Assembly (NCBI RefSeq): GCF_051192575.1
Contig: NZ_JBPJSQ010000003.1
Coordinates: 440,603-504,602, forward strand
Origin: Aestuariimicrobium soli
GTDB lineage: Bacteria; Actinomycetota; Actinomycetes; Propionibacteriales; Propionibacteriaceae
Length of the DNA stretch: 64,000 nt
Direction of reading: 5' to 3'
The notes beneath the pieces were generated by a model that had not been told where the DNA came from, did no database searches, and saw only the letters and a list, made by a program, of their open reading frames with translations. Positions 23,007 through 31,207 of the stretch are shown in pieces (the stretch's first letter is position 1; each line of letters starts with the position of its first letter). The translations under genes were made by a program, and so were the position numbers.

Positions 23007-24290
23007 TCAGCGGCCCATCTGCACGTCCTCGGTGACCTGACCGCGCACCAGTCGCAGCCACGGCGCCGGCTTGTTGCGGTCGACCACCACCGACAGTCGG
23101 TCGGAACGCATCACCCACAGCGTCACCAGCACGAAAGTGATGCCGATCGGAATGCCCTGCACCGCGACGGTCCAGCGCGGCCCGAAGACGTCGCCGATCC
23201 ACCCGATCAGGGGACTGACGAACGGCACACCGCCCAGGATCACCGCACCCCACAGGCTCATCACCCGCCCACGCATGGCCGGGTCGGTGCTCATCTGCAC
23301 CAGCGCGTTGGCCGTGATGATGCACGTGATCGAGCAGTAGCCGACCCCGATCAACAGCACCGCGAACATCCAGTAGGTCGGCACGATCGACGACACGCAC
23401 ATCACGATCGCGAAGCCCGCCATCGCCTCGAGCACGTACCTCAACCGCGGACGAGGCCGCCTCGCCGACGCCAGCGCCGCAGCCAGGGCACCCACCCCCA
23501 TCCACGAACCCAACATGCCGTACTCGCCGGCGCCCTTGTGGAAGGCCTCGGTCGCCATCACCGCATTCGAGATGGCGCCGTTGAAGCCGAACGTGCCGAA
23601 CATGAACGCGATGAACAGCAACAGCTTCAGGTCGTCACGGTCACGCACGTAGTGCACGCCCTCGATGAGCCCGCCGCGGCCCTTGGCTCGGGCCGGGTGC
23701 AGTTCTGCCCGGTTGAGGCTCGACAGCGAGACGATCAGGGCCACGAAGCTGAGCACGTTCAGCGCCAGCACGGGGCCGGTGTCGACGATCGCGATCAGGA
23801 AGCCGGCGATGCCGGGGCCGAGCAGGCGGGCACCGTTGAAGCTGGCCGAGTTGAGTGAGATGGCGTTCGGCAGCAACGACAGCGGCACGACCTCGCTGAC
23901 GAACGCCTGGCGGGCGGGGCCGTCGAAGGCCGCGGCGACACCGTCGAGCCCGGCCAGCAGGAAGACGTGCCATAACTGCACGTTGCCCGTGAGCACCAGG
24001 GTCGACAGCACGAGGGCGTCGATCGCCATCAGGCTGGCCGCGCAGTTCATGATCGTCCGCTTGCTGACCCGGTCGGCCACCGAACCGGCGATGGGGGCGA
24101 GCAGCAGCGTCGGCGCGAAGCTGAGCGTGGTCATCCAGCCGAGCATGCCCGCGTTGCCACCCGTGAGGGTGATGAGCACCAGCCAGGACTGGGCGGTACG
24201 GGCCATCCACTGGCCGATGTTCGAGGTGGTGAGACCGATGAAGTAGCGCTTGTAGTTGCGGTTGGACAGGCTGGCGAAGGTGGTGGACAT
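23007..24290 (-). CDS. MFS transporter (DHA3/MFS_3-like efflux)
   Basis: A 427-residue protein with about 12 transmembrane segments. The N-terminus SLSNRNYKRYFIGLTTSNIG and motif A-like GSVADRVSKRTIMN are typical of the DHA3/enterobactin-exporter-like group. The loop AAFDGPARQAFVSEVVP between TM4 and TM5 is a family hallmark. The substrate is unknown. It lies 4 nt after a MarR gene, so it is presumably the exporter controlled by that regulator. Confidence 0.87.
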   Translation of the reverse strand: MSTTFASLSNRNYKRYFIGLTTSNIGQWMARTAQSWLVLITLTGGNAGMLGWMTTLSFAPTLLLAPIAGSVADRVSKRTIMNCAASLMAIDALVLSTLVLTGNVQLWHVFLLAGLDGVAAAFDGPARQAFVSEVVPLSLLPNAISLNSASFNGARLLGPGIAGFLIAIVDTGPVLALNVLSFVALIVSLSSLNRAELHPARAKGRGGLIEGVHYVRDRDDLKLLLFIAFMFGTFGFNGAISNAVMATEAFHKGAGEYGMLGSWMGVGALAAALASARRPRPRLRYVLEAMAGFAIVMCVSSIVPTYWMFAVLLIGVGYCSITCIITANALVQMSTDPAMRGRVMSLWGAVILGGVPFVSPLIGWIGDVFGPRWTVAVQGIPIGITFVLVTLWVMRSDRLSVVVDRNKPAPWLRLVRGQVTEDVQMGR

Positions 24291-24294
24291 CGTC

Positions 24295-24711
24295 CTAGTT
24301 CTCGAGCAGGCGGTTGAGAATCGTGGTGGCCTCGGCGAGGATCTTCTGCTCCTCGGGGGTGCAACTGCGCACCCGCTCGACCATCCAGTGGTCGCGGCTG
24401 CGGCGGCCGTCGTGCAGCGCCTTCAGCCCCACCTCGGTGATCGTCAGGATGCGGGCCCGGCGGTCGTCCTCGTCGACGGCGCGCGAGACCATGCCGCGGT
24501 CTTCGAGCTCCTTGACCGTGCGGCTCATGCTGGGGGCCGAGACCTGCTCGCGCTCAGCTAGCTCGGTGGCGGTCTTCACCCCGTTGTCGAGGGCGGCCAG
24601 CACGGTGAACCAGTGCGGGGGAATGGAGGTCGCCTGCAGCCGCACGCGGCGGGTGATGCGCATGCAGGCCGCGCGCAGGTCGTGGGCGATGTTCGAGGTG
24701 GCAAGGGTCAC
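24295..24711 (-). CDS. MarR-family regulator of the adjacent MFS transporter
   Basis: GTG 24711 is preferred (138 residues, TLATSNIAHDLRAACMRITR...) over an ATG 54 nt upstream that overlaps a TATAT-like promoter element. The winged HTH is clear: TATELAEREQVSAPSMSRTV, then ELEDRGMVSRAVDEDDRRAR with the DDRRA wing typical of MarR proteins. The dimer helices are at both ends. It ends 4 nt before the MFS start, forming a two-gene cassette. The long minus-strand frame continuing upstream is only the shadow of menE. Confidence 0.85.
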   Translation of the reverse strand: MTLATSNIAHDLRAACMRITRRVRLQATSIPPHWFTVLAALDNGVKTATELAEREQVSAPSMSRTVKELEDRGMVSRAVDEDDRRARILTITEVGLKALHDGRRSRDHWMVERVRSCTPEEQKILAEATTILNRLLEN

Positions 24712-24794
24712 AGCCGGGTTCCCGGTTCTTGGCGGGGAATGATTACGTGGGCTAACCATATAGGCTGCCGACCGCCTCGGGGGGTCACGCCCAC

Positions 24795-24800
24795 TAGGCT
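24795..24800 (+). promoter_or_regulatory. -10 element TAGGCT, leaderless start of menE
   Basis: TAGGCT is followed by 7 nt and the menE GTG. No SD is present. It faces the marR promoter in the 96-bp divergent gap. Confidence 0.55.
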
Positions 24801-24807
24801 GACGCGC

Positions 24808-26013
24808 GTGAGTGGCGTCATCCGCACCTGCCGGCCCGACGAGCTGCCAGCCCTGATCGACGACGCCCTGGCCGAGCGCTGCTGGCTCGCGCCGCTGGAG
24901 CCGGGCCCGGAGACCTCTTGGCGCGACGCAGACCTGCCCGAGGGGAGCGCCGACGGCGGGGTGATCGTGGCCACCTCGGGGTCGACCGGCCAGCCCAAGG
25001 GCGTGTGCCTGTCGGGTGCCGCGCTGCGCGCCGGGGCCCTGGCCACCGAGCGCGTGATCGGCCGCCGCGACTGGGTGGGCGCCCTGCCGCTGCAGTACGT
25101 GGCCGGACTGATGACCCTGGTGCGCTCCCGGGTGGCCGGTGCCGACTTCCTGCCCCTCCCCGCCTCGCTGCAGGGGCTTGCTGAGCTGCTCCGCGGACGA
25201 CCGAACCGTCCCGCCGTGGCGTCGATCGTCGCCACCCACCTGCACCGGGCGCTCGCCGACGACCCGGCCATGCTCGCGGGGCTGCGTGCCTGCTCCGAGG
25301 TGCTGGTCGGCGGTTCGGCCATTCCCGCCGACCTGCTGGAGCGGGGGCGCGCCGCCGGGGTCAACGCGATCGCCACCTACGGCATGAGCGAGACGGCCGG
25401 CGGCTGCGTCTACGACGGGGTGCCGCTGCCCGGCGTCGACGTGGCCATCGCCGAGGGCGACGGCCGCATCTCGATCGCCGGTCCGATGATCTTCTCCGGC
25501 TACCTGGGCCTCCCCGAACTGACGGACGAGACCCTCGTCGACGCTCGCGTCGTCACCCGTGACCGGGGTCGCTGGCACGACGGGCGACTCGAGGTGCTGG
25601 GCCGCGTCGATGACGTGGTCATCACCGGCGGGGTGAACGTCGACCTGGCCCGGGCCCAGGCCGTGCTCGACGCACAGGCAGTGGACTCCCGGGCCACGGA
25701 CTCCCTGGCCATGGGGCGAGCAGTGCTGGTGGCCGTGCCCGATGACGAGTGGGGCTCCATGATCTGCCTGGTGGTTGAGAACAGGCCAGCGGTTGAGAAC
25801 GGGCCAGCGGTTGAGAACGGGCCAGCGGTTGAGAACAGGCCGGTCGAGGAGGGCCCCTCGTCCGCTGGCGCCCTCGAGGACTGGCGCGACCGGCTGCGGG
25901 CGGCCGGGCTGCAGCCTGCGGCCCTGCCCAAACGGCTGGCGGTGGTCGCGCGCCTGCCCCGCACCGTTTCTGGGAAGATCGACCGGCAACGACTGCTCGA
26001 CCTGTTCGGCTGA
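24808..26013 (+). CDS. menE: o-Succinylbenzoate-CoA ligase MenE
   Basis: From GTG 24808, 401 residues. It adenylates o-succinylbenzoate and joins it to CoA in menaquinone synthesis. ANL-family motifs: VATSGSTGQPKGV (about 53-66), YGMSETAGG (about 191-199), GRVDDVVITGG (about 265), and the catalytic Lys in LPRTVSGKIDRQ (about 388). The short N-terminus is normal for actinobacterial MenE. A 72-bp tandem repeat (25774-25845) inserts four VENxPA units between the A8 hinge region and the C-terminal subdomain. It starts a plus-strand run of men genes. Confidence 0.92.
   Translation: MSGVIRTCRPDELPALIDDALAERCWLAPLEPGPETSWRDADLPEGSADGGVIVATSGSTGQPKGVCLSGAALRAGALATERVIGRRDWVGALPLQYVAGLMTLVRSRVAGADFLPLPASLQGLAELLRGRPNRPAVASIVATHLHRALADDPAMLAGLRACSEVLVGGSAIPADLLERGRAAGVNAIATYGMSETAGGCVYDGVPLPGVDVAIAEGDGRISIAGPMIFSGYLGLPELTDETLVDARVVTRDRGRWHDGRLEVLGRVDDVVITGGVNVDLARAQAVLDAQAVDSRATDSLAMGRAVLVAVPDDEWGSMICLVVENRPAVENGPAVENGPAVENRPVEEGPSSAGALEDWRDRLRAAGLQPAALPKRLAVVARLPRTVSGKIDRQRLLDLFG
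25774..25845 (+). repeat. Four in-frame 18-bp repeats in menE
   Basis: Units at 25774, 25792, 25810 and 25828 (GTTGAGAACGGGCCAGCG and one- to four-base variants) encode VENRPA, VENGPA, VENGPA, VENRPV. An 18-bp period keeps the frame whatever the copy number. The insert falls in the C-terminal subdomain region of MenE, upstream of the catalytic Lys. Confidence 0.92.
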
Positions 26014-26070
26014 GCTGCCCGTTCCCAGATTTCGGCCCGAGACGTCGACAGACCCAGCGAGAGGTGAGGC

Positions 26071-27009
26071 ATGGCCACGTTCGAGCAATGGCTGGAGGGT
26101 GCCCGTCCGCGCACCCTTCCGGCTGCCACGGCCCCCGTGCTGGCCGGTGGCGCCACGGGCCTGCTGCGACTCGACGGGTTCGGTCCCGGTGGCGACCTCT
26201 CCGAGCGGGCCGGCACCGGCGGATTCGGCCTGCACTCGTGGGCGATCCTGGTGCTCTGCTTGGTGCTCGCCCTGGCCCTGCAGGTCGGGGTGAACTACGC
26301 CAATGACTACTCCGACGGGGTGCGCGGCACCGACGACGAGCGCGTCGGGCCGCTGCGTCTGGTGGGGTCGAAGGCCGCTCGTCCGGGCCAGGTGAAGGCG
26401 GCGGCCTTCGCGTGCTTCGGCGTCGCAGCCGTGGTGGGTCTCGTGCTGGTGCTGCTCACCCAGCACTGGTGGCTACTGGTGGTGGGCGTCGCGTGCATCG
26501 CGGCGGCGTGGTTCTACACCGGCGGCTCGCACCCCTACGGCTACGCCGGGTTGGGCGAGGTGATGGTCTTCCTGTTCTTCGGGTTGGTGGCCGTCTGCGG
26601 CACCCACTACCTGCTCACGGGCGGCCTGACGGTTACTGCCGTGGTGGTGGCCGTGGCCGTCGGCTGTGTGGCCTGCGCCCTGCTGGTGGCCAACAACCTG
26701 CGCGACATCGTCGGCGACCGGCAGGTGGGCAAGCGCACCCTGGCCACGCGGCTGGGCGACCGCGGCACCCGCTGGTTCCACCTGCTGCTGGCGGCGGCCA
26801 CCGTCGCCGGAGTGGTGGTGGCCGCCGGGCTGGCCGACTGGTGGCTGCTGACCGGGTTGCTCACGCTGATCGCCCTCGTGCCGTCGGTGGCGACGGTGTT
26901 GCGCGGGGCGTCGGGGCGTGCGCTGATCCCGGTGCTCAAGCAGACCGGTCAGGCCGAGCTGCTGCTGGGCATCGGGCTGCTCGCCGGTGCCGTCGTCGCC
27001 ACCTGGTGA
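26071..27009 (+). CDS. menA: 1,4-Dihydroxy-2-naphthoate polyprenyltransferase MenA
   Basis: A 312-residue UbiA-superfamily membrane enzyme with about 8-9 transmembrane helices. It attaches the polyprenyl chain to DHNA, giving demethylmenaquinone. Both Asp-rich Mg-diphosphate motifs are present: NYANDYSDGVRGTDD (about 75-89) and NNLRDIVGDRQVGKRT (about 208-223). ATG 26071 has a strong SD (GAGAGGTGAGG). It lies 57 nt after menE, and the prenyl donor is probably made by the synthase at 55932-56918. Confidence 0.94.
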   Translation: MATFEQWLEGARPRTLPAATAPVLAGGATGLLRLDGFGPGGDLSERAGTGGFGLHSWAILVLCLVLALALQVGVNYANDYSDGVRGTDDERVGPLRLVGSKAARPGQVKAAAFACFGVAAVVGLVLVLLTQHWWLLVVGVACIAAAWFYTGGSHPYGYAGLGEVMVFLFFGLVAVCGTHYLLTGGLTVTAVVVAVAVGCVACALLVANNLRDIVGDRQVGKRTLATRLGDRGTRWFHLLLAAATVAGVVVAAGLADWWLLTGLLTLIALVPSVATVLRGASGRALIPVLKQTGQAELLLGIGLLAGAVVATW

Positions 27010-27132
27010 GGTCACGGACGGGTTGCGGCTGAGCGCGCCCCCTTGAAGCCCGCCCACCCGGGTGGTGAAGTGGGAGAACCCCGCGTCGACCTTCCCCGAC
27101 ATCACGGAGCGCCCCATGAAGACCAGCCAGTC

Positions 27133-28503
27133 ATGAAGACCCGTCACAAGGTGCTGATCGCCTCCGCCGCCACCGCGGCCGGTGTCGCCGCGCTCGCCGG
27201 CAGCATCGACCAGGGATCCCTCGCCCGCACCGTGCTGCCCAAGCCCCGCCGGCGAGGACTGCCCGCCGGGCTGGCCGGCGACGTGAAGTACCTGCGTCGG
27301 GCCGTGCGGCGGCTCGAGCTGGGGGCCAGTCAGGCCCAGTGGGTCGCCTTCCTCGACGTGCTCACCACCCGACCGGCGGGCAGCATCGACGAGCTCACGC
27401 TGACGGCCTCGGAGGCGCTGGCTCAGTTCGACAATGCGGCGACCGGCCTGCTGACCACCAGCGCCCACCGGCTGCCCGTGCGCTTCAGTTGGATGGCCGA
27501 CGACCTGGTGGTGGTGAAGACACGCGCCGAGCACGCCTCGCTCGTCGGGCATCGGGTGCTGCGCATCGCCGGCGGTGAGCCTGCCGACGTGTGGCCCGGG
27601 TTCGTCCGTTTTCTCGGCGGCGGCACCCGCTCGTGGCGACGCAACCGCACCGCGTGGTTCTTCACGGTGCCCGCGGCCCTGCAACGGGTGGGCCAGTTGG
27701 CCGACGCACGCAGCCCGGTGCGCCTCGAGACCGAGTCCGTCGACGGGGTACGCACCGTCACCGACCTGGTGGCCGACCTCGAGGCGCTGCCCGGCGGGCC
27801 ACTCGCCGACTTCCGCGACCGATTCCCCGGCGACGCGGGGCTGGGCACCCGCGGATGGGTCACCGCGCTCGACGACCTGCCCGCCGAGCGCCTGCCCGTC
27901 TCGCAGCGCCACCTCACCGAACCGCTGTGGCACACCCGCATCGGCGACGCCAGCTACGTGCGTCTGCTGGGCACCCCCGAGGGCGGGAACCCCTCGTCCG
28001 CTGCCGTGCTCGACGTGGTGGCGCGCATCGCGGACGACGCGCCGGCCAGGTTCGTGGTCGACGTGCGCTACGCGGCCGGCGGCGACTACCGCGAGGTGCT
28101 TCCCGTGGTGAAGGCGATCGCCGAACGCGCCCGCGCCCTGAGCGTGCCCATTCGCGTGGTGATCGGCCCCAACACCATCGGCGGCGGGTTGATCGCGGCG
28201 AGTCAGGTGCTGGCCCGCGCCCCCGAGCGCACCCTGCTGGTCGGCAACGAGGTCGGGGACGAGCTCAAGTTCCGCGGGCAGGGGAGGGTCGTGGTGCTGC
28301 CCCGGTCGGGACTGACGGTGCAGTTGTGTCATGACTGGCACGACCTCTCGCACGACGCCTCGCTGTGGGGCGACGTGTGGCTGCCCGACAAGTTCCTGTT
28401 GCAGGGGGTGGGGGAGTTCCGCCCCGACCTGGCGGTGCAGAACACCTGGCGGGACTACCTCGGGGGTACCGACAGCATGCTCGAGGCGGCCCTGAGTGCC
28501 TGA
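27133..28503 (+). CDS. S41 peptidase-like exported protein, probably non-catalytic
   Basis: From ATG 27133, 456 residues. An N-terminal signal or anchor (KVLIASAATAAGVAALAGS) indicates export. The C-terminal part resembles the S41/ClpP-like fold: FVVDVRYAAGGDY (about 303-315) in place of the usual D-x-R-x-N-x-GG strand. IGPNTIGGGLIAASQVL (about 344-360) stands where S41 proteases have the Ser of T-x-S-A-x-E; no Ser is seen there. It is embedded between menA and menC and overlaps menC by 8 nt. A short ATG frame at 27116 duplicates the start words but stops at once. Function is unknown. Confidence 0.7.
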   Translation: MKTRHKVLIASAATAAGVAALAGSIDQGSLARTVLPKPRRRGLPAGLAGDVKYLRRAVRRLELGASQAQWVAFLDVLTTRPAGSIDELTLTASEALAQFDNAATGLLTTSAHRLPVRFSWMADDLVVVKTRAEHASLVGHRVLRIAGGEPADVWPGFVRFLGGGTRSWRRNRTAWFFTVPAALQRVGQLADARSPVRLETESVDGVRTVTDLVADLEALPGGPLADFRDRFPGDAGLGTRGWVTALDDLPAERLPVSQRHLTEPLWHTRIGDASYVRLLGTPEGGNPSSAAVLDVVARIADDAPARFVVDVRYAAGGDYREVLPVVKAIAERARALSVPIRVVIGPNTIGGGLIAASQVLARAPERTLLVGNEVGDELKFRGQGRVVVLPRSGLTVQLCHDWHDLSHDASLWGDVWLPDKFLLQGVGEFRPDLAVQNTWRDYLGGTDSMLEAALSA

Positions 28504-29560
28504 CAGATGGGTGCGTGAGGTGGGGGTGCCTGAGGTGAGACTGCCTGACTGGGTGGAGCAGGTGGCCGGCTACGGCATCGACCTGACCCTTCGGTTCCGC
28601 GGCATCGATCGGCGCGAGGGTCTGCTGCTGCGTGGCCCGGCCGGCTGGGGCGAGTTCAGCCCCTTTCTCGACTATTCCGGGGACGAGCTGGTGGGCTGGT
28701 GGCGCGCCTGCGAAGAGGCCTGCACCCAGGGCTTTCCCACCCCGGTGCGCTCCCGGGTCGAGGTCAACTGCACGGTGCCGGTCACCACTCCCGAGCGGGC
28801 GCAGCAGTTGGTGGTCGAGCAGGGCTGCCGCACCGCCAAGGTGAAGGTCGCCGACCCGCGCTCCGACCTGGCCGCCGACCATGATCGACTGCGGGCCGTG
28901 CGCGAGGCCCTGGGCAGCTCGGGTCGGGTGCGGATCGACGCGAACGGCGCCTGGTCGGTCGATGACGCCCTCGAGGCCATCACTCGCTTCCGCGACGTCA
29001 ATCTCGAGTACGTCGAGCAGCCGTGTGCCACCGTCGAGGAGCTCGCCGAGCTGCGAGTGCGCCTGGCCCGCGCCGGCATCGACGTGCCGATCGCCGCGGA
29101 CGAGTCCATCCGGCGCTCCGGCGATCCCGAGCGGGTGGTGGCCCTCGATGCGGCCGACATCGCCGTGCTCAAGGTGCAACCGCTGGGTGGGGTGCGCCGC
29201 TGCCTCGAGTTGGCGGAGCGGCTCGGGCTGCCCGTGGTGGTCTCGAGCGCCCTCGAGACCTCGGTGGGGTTGGCGATGGGGGTGGCGCTGGCCGCCGCCC
29301 TGCCCGATCTGCCGTATGCCTGCGGACTGAACACCGCGACCCTGCTGCGGGGTGACGTGGTGCCCGACCGGTTGATCGCGGTCGACGGTGCGCTGCCGGT
29401 GCACCCGGCGGGCGTGGTGGCCGATCCGACGCTGGTGCGGCACCATGAACTCGCCGACGACCGACGGGCCGTCTGGTTCGAGCGACTCACCGACACGGTG
29501 GGTCGGGCTGGCTCGGCCGAAATTCACCACCGGTCGGGCGCGGAAAGGGAGCGTTCGTGA
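28496..29560 (+). CDS. menC: o-Succinylbenzoate synthase MenC
   Basis: An enolase-superfamily enzyme that dehydrates SHCHC to o-succinylbenzoate. Catalytic and Mg residues: Lys in TAKVKVAD, Asp in RIDANGAW, Glu in YVEQP, Asp-Glu in AADES, and Lys in AVLKVQPLGG. The open frame starts at GTG 28496, overlapping the previous gene by 8 nt. In-frame GTGs at 28526 and 28535 are alternatives, and the former has GAGGTGGGG just upstream. It overlaps menD by 4 nt (GTGA). The length (about 340-354) is normal for the family. Confidence 0.92.
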   Translation: MPDRWVREVGVPEVRLPDWVEQVAGYGIDLTLRFRGIDRREGLLLRGPAGWGEFSPFLDYSGDELVGWWRACEEACTQGFPTPVRSRVEVNCTVPVTTPERAQQLVVEQGCRTAKVKVADPRSDLAADHDRLRAVREALGSSGRVRIDANGAWSVDDALEAITRFRDVNLEYVEQPCATVEELAELRVRLARAGIDVPIAADESIRRSGDPERVVALDAADIAVLKVQPLGGVRRCLELAERLGLPVVVSSALETSVGLAMGVALAAALPDLPYACGLNTATLLRGDVVPDRLIAVDGALPVHPAGVVADPTLVRHHELADDRRAVWFERLTDTVGRAGSAEIHHRSGAERERS

Positions 29561-31197
29561 GTTCACCGGAGCTGGCGCGCGCCGTCGTCGCGACCTTGAT
29601 CGACTCTGGGGTGCGTGAGGTCGTGCTCAGCCCGGGCTCGCGCAATGCGGGGCTGGGGCTCGCGTTGGCCACCGCCGACGCCGCCGGCCTGCTGCGCCTG
29701 CACGTGCGGGTGGACGAGCGCACCGCCGGCTTCCTGGCCCTCGGTCTGGCCAAGGCGGGTGCCGATGTCTTTCCGCCCGCGCCGGTGGCGGTGGTCACCA
29801 CGTCGGGCACGGCCGTTGCCAACCTGCACCCGGCCGTCGCCGAGGCCCGCCACTCGGGTCTTCCGCTGGTGGTGCTCTCGGCCGATCGTCCGTTGTCGTT
29901 GCGGGATTCCGGATCGAACCAGACGACCCGCCAGCTCGACCTGCTCGCCCCGCACACCCTCGACTGCGTGGAACTGGCCGACGAGTCGGGCGCGCCGGCC
30001 GTCTGGCGGCGGCAACTGGTGCGCGCGCTCGCCATCGCGAGTGGGGTGCGCACCCGCCAGCCCGGCCCGGTGCAGGTGAACCTGGCCCTGGCCACGCCAC
30101 TGCTCGACCCCGCCCTAGTGCGCGACGACTGGCTGCCCCGACCGGGGGTGTTGCCGGTGGCGGCGGCCCGGCCCGCCGAGCCGACCATGATCGCTCCCGG
30201 GCCGCGCACGGTCGTCGTCTGTGGCGATGCCACCCCCTCGGTCGGACGATCCGCCCGTCGTCTCGCCGAACGCCTGGGAGTCCCGCTGCTGGCGGAGCCC
30301 TCGTCGGGGGCGCGCTCGGGTGCGTGCGCGATCGCCGGGGTGGCGGCGGTGCTGGGGAGTGAGCTGGCCGCCGAGGTGGAGCGGGTGATCGTGTTCGGGC
30401 ACCCGACCCTGTCGCGGCCCATGACCCGCCTGCTGTCGCGCAGCGATGTCGAGTTGATCATGGTCAGCGAGCGGGCCGACTGGATCGACACGGGCTGGGC
30501 CGCCACCAGGGTGGTCGACAGTGTCGAGGTGGAACGTCTCGAGGTGGAACGTGTCGACGCTGAGGGGGGTGAGGCTGCAGACCCGTCGTCCGAGACCTGG
30601 CTGCGCAGCTGGATCGATCATCCGCTGGCTGGCGGGGCCGCACCCGACCAGTGGGGGGCCGACCTGGTCGTCCAGAGCGTGCTCGCCGCCCTCGCCGACG
30701 ACGAGGTGCTGATGCTCGGGTCGTCCTCGGTGGTCAGGTGCGCCGACCGGGCGCCCATCGGCACCACTCATCGAAACCACGGTGAGCCGCTCGTGCTCGC
30801 CAACCGTGGGCTGGCCGGCATTGACGGCACCCTGTCGACCGCGCTGGGCGTGCGCCTGGCCACGGGACGAGCCACGACCGCGCTGGTGGGCGACCTGACC
30901 TTCGTCCATGATCTGGGTGCCCTCGTCGGGGGCGAACTGGAGGAGTCGCCCGGCGTCAGGGTCGTGGTGGTGGACGACCACGGTGGCGGCATCTTCGCCG
31001 GGCTCGAGCAGGGGGAGCCGGTCTATGCGCGCCACTTCGCGCGCGTCTTCGGCACTCCCCAGCGCACCGATCTGGCGGCGGCCGCCCGCGGGCTCGGGGC
31101 AGAGGTCGTCGAGGTGGACTCGGCGGACGAGCTGGCCGCGGCCCTGAGCGGCCCTCACCCTGAGCAGGGGTGGCAGGTGCTGGTGGCGCGCGTCTGA
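29557..31197 (+). CDS. menD: SEPHCHC synthase MenD
   Basis: A 546-residue ThDP enzyme that joins 2-oxoglutarate-derived succinic semialdehyde to isochorismate, the first committed step of menaquinone synthesis. Motifs: LSPGSRN at the start, VDERTAGFLALGLAK with the ThDP-activating Glu, TTSGTAVANLHPAV, GSNQTTRQ, ANRGLAGIDGTLSTALG, and DDHGGGIFAGLEQ near the metal site. The start GTG overlaps menC. An internal near-duplicate (GTCGAGGTGGAACGT, then CTCGAGGTGGAACGT, near 30525-30560) adds a small EVER repeat in a surface region. It ends convergently 10 nt from the nuclease gene. Confidence 0.94.
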   Translation: MSSPELARAVVATLIDSGVREVVLSPGSRNAGLGLALATADAAGLLRLHVRVDERTAGFLALGLAKAGADVFPPAPVAVVTTSGTAVANLHPAVAEARHSGLPLVVLSADRPLSLRDSGSNQTTRQLDLLAPHTLDCVELADESGAPAVWRRQLVRALAIASGVRTRQPGPVQVNLALATPLLDPALVRDDWLPRPGVLPVAAARPAEPTMIAPGPRTVVVCGDATPSVGRSARRLAERLGVPLLAEPSSGARSGACAIAGVAAVLGSELAAEVERVIVFGHPTLSRPMTRLLSRSDVELIMVSERADWIDTGWAATRVVDSVEVERLEVERVDAEGGEAADPSSETWLRSWIDHPLAGGAAPDQWGADLVVQSVLAALADDEVLMLGSSSVVRCADRAPIGTTHRNHGEPLVLANRGLAGIDGTLSTALGVRLATGRATTALVGDLTFVHDLGALVGGELEESPGVRVVVVDDHGGGIFAGLEQGEPVYARHFARVFGTPQRTDLAAAARGLGAEVVEVDSADELAAALSGPHPEQGWQVLVARV

Positions 31198-31207
31198 CGC
31201 GGCCGGC

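Noticed and set aside
24712..26466. Minus-strand extension of the MarR frame across menE and menA
   Set aside because: The translation is a shadow of menE, including its tandem repeat in another frame; the MarR domain alone ends at 24711.
27066..27080. CCACCCGGGTGG palindrome in the menA to S41-like gap
   Set aside because: Short and loop-less; could be chance in this base composition.
27116..27136. Mini-frame MKTSQS just before the S41-like gene
   Set aside because: Only six codons; it duplicates the start words of the next gene and carries no other evidence of being a leader peptide.
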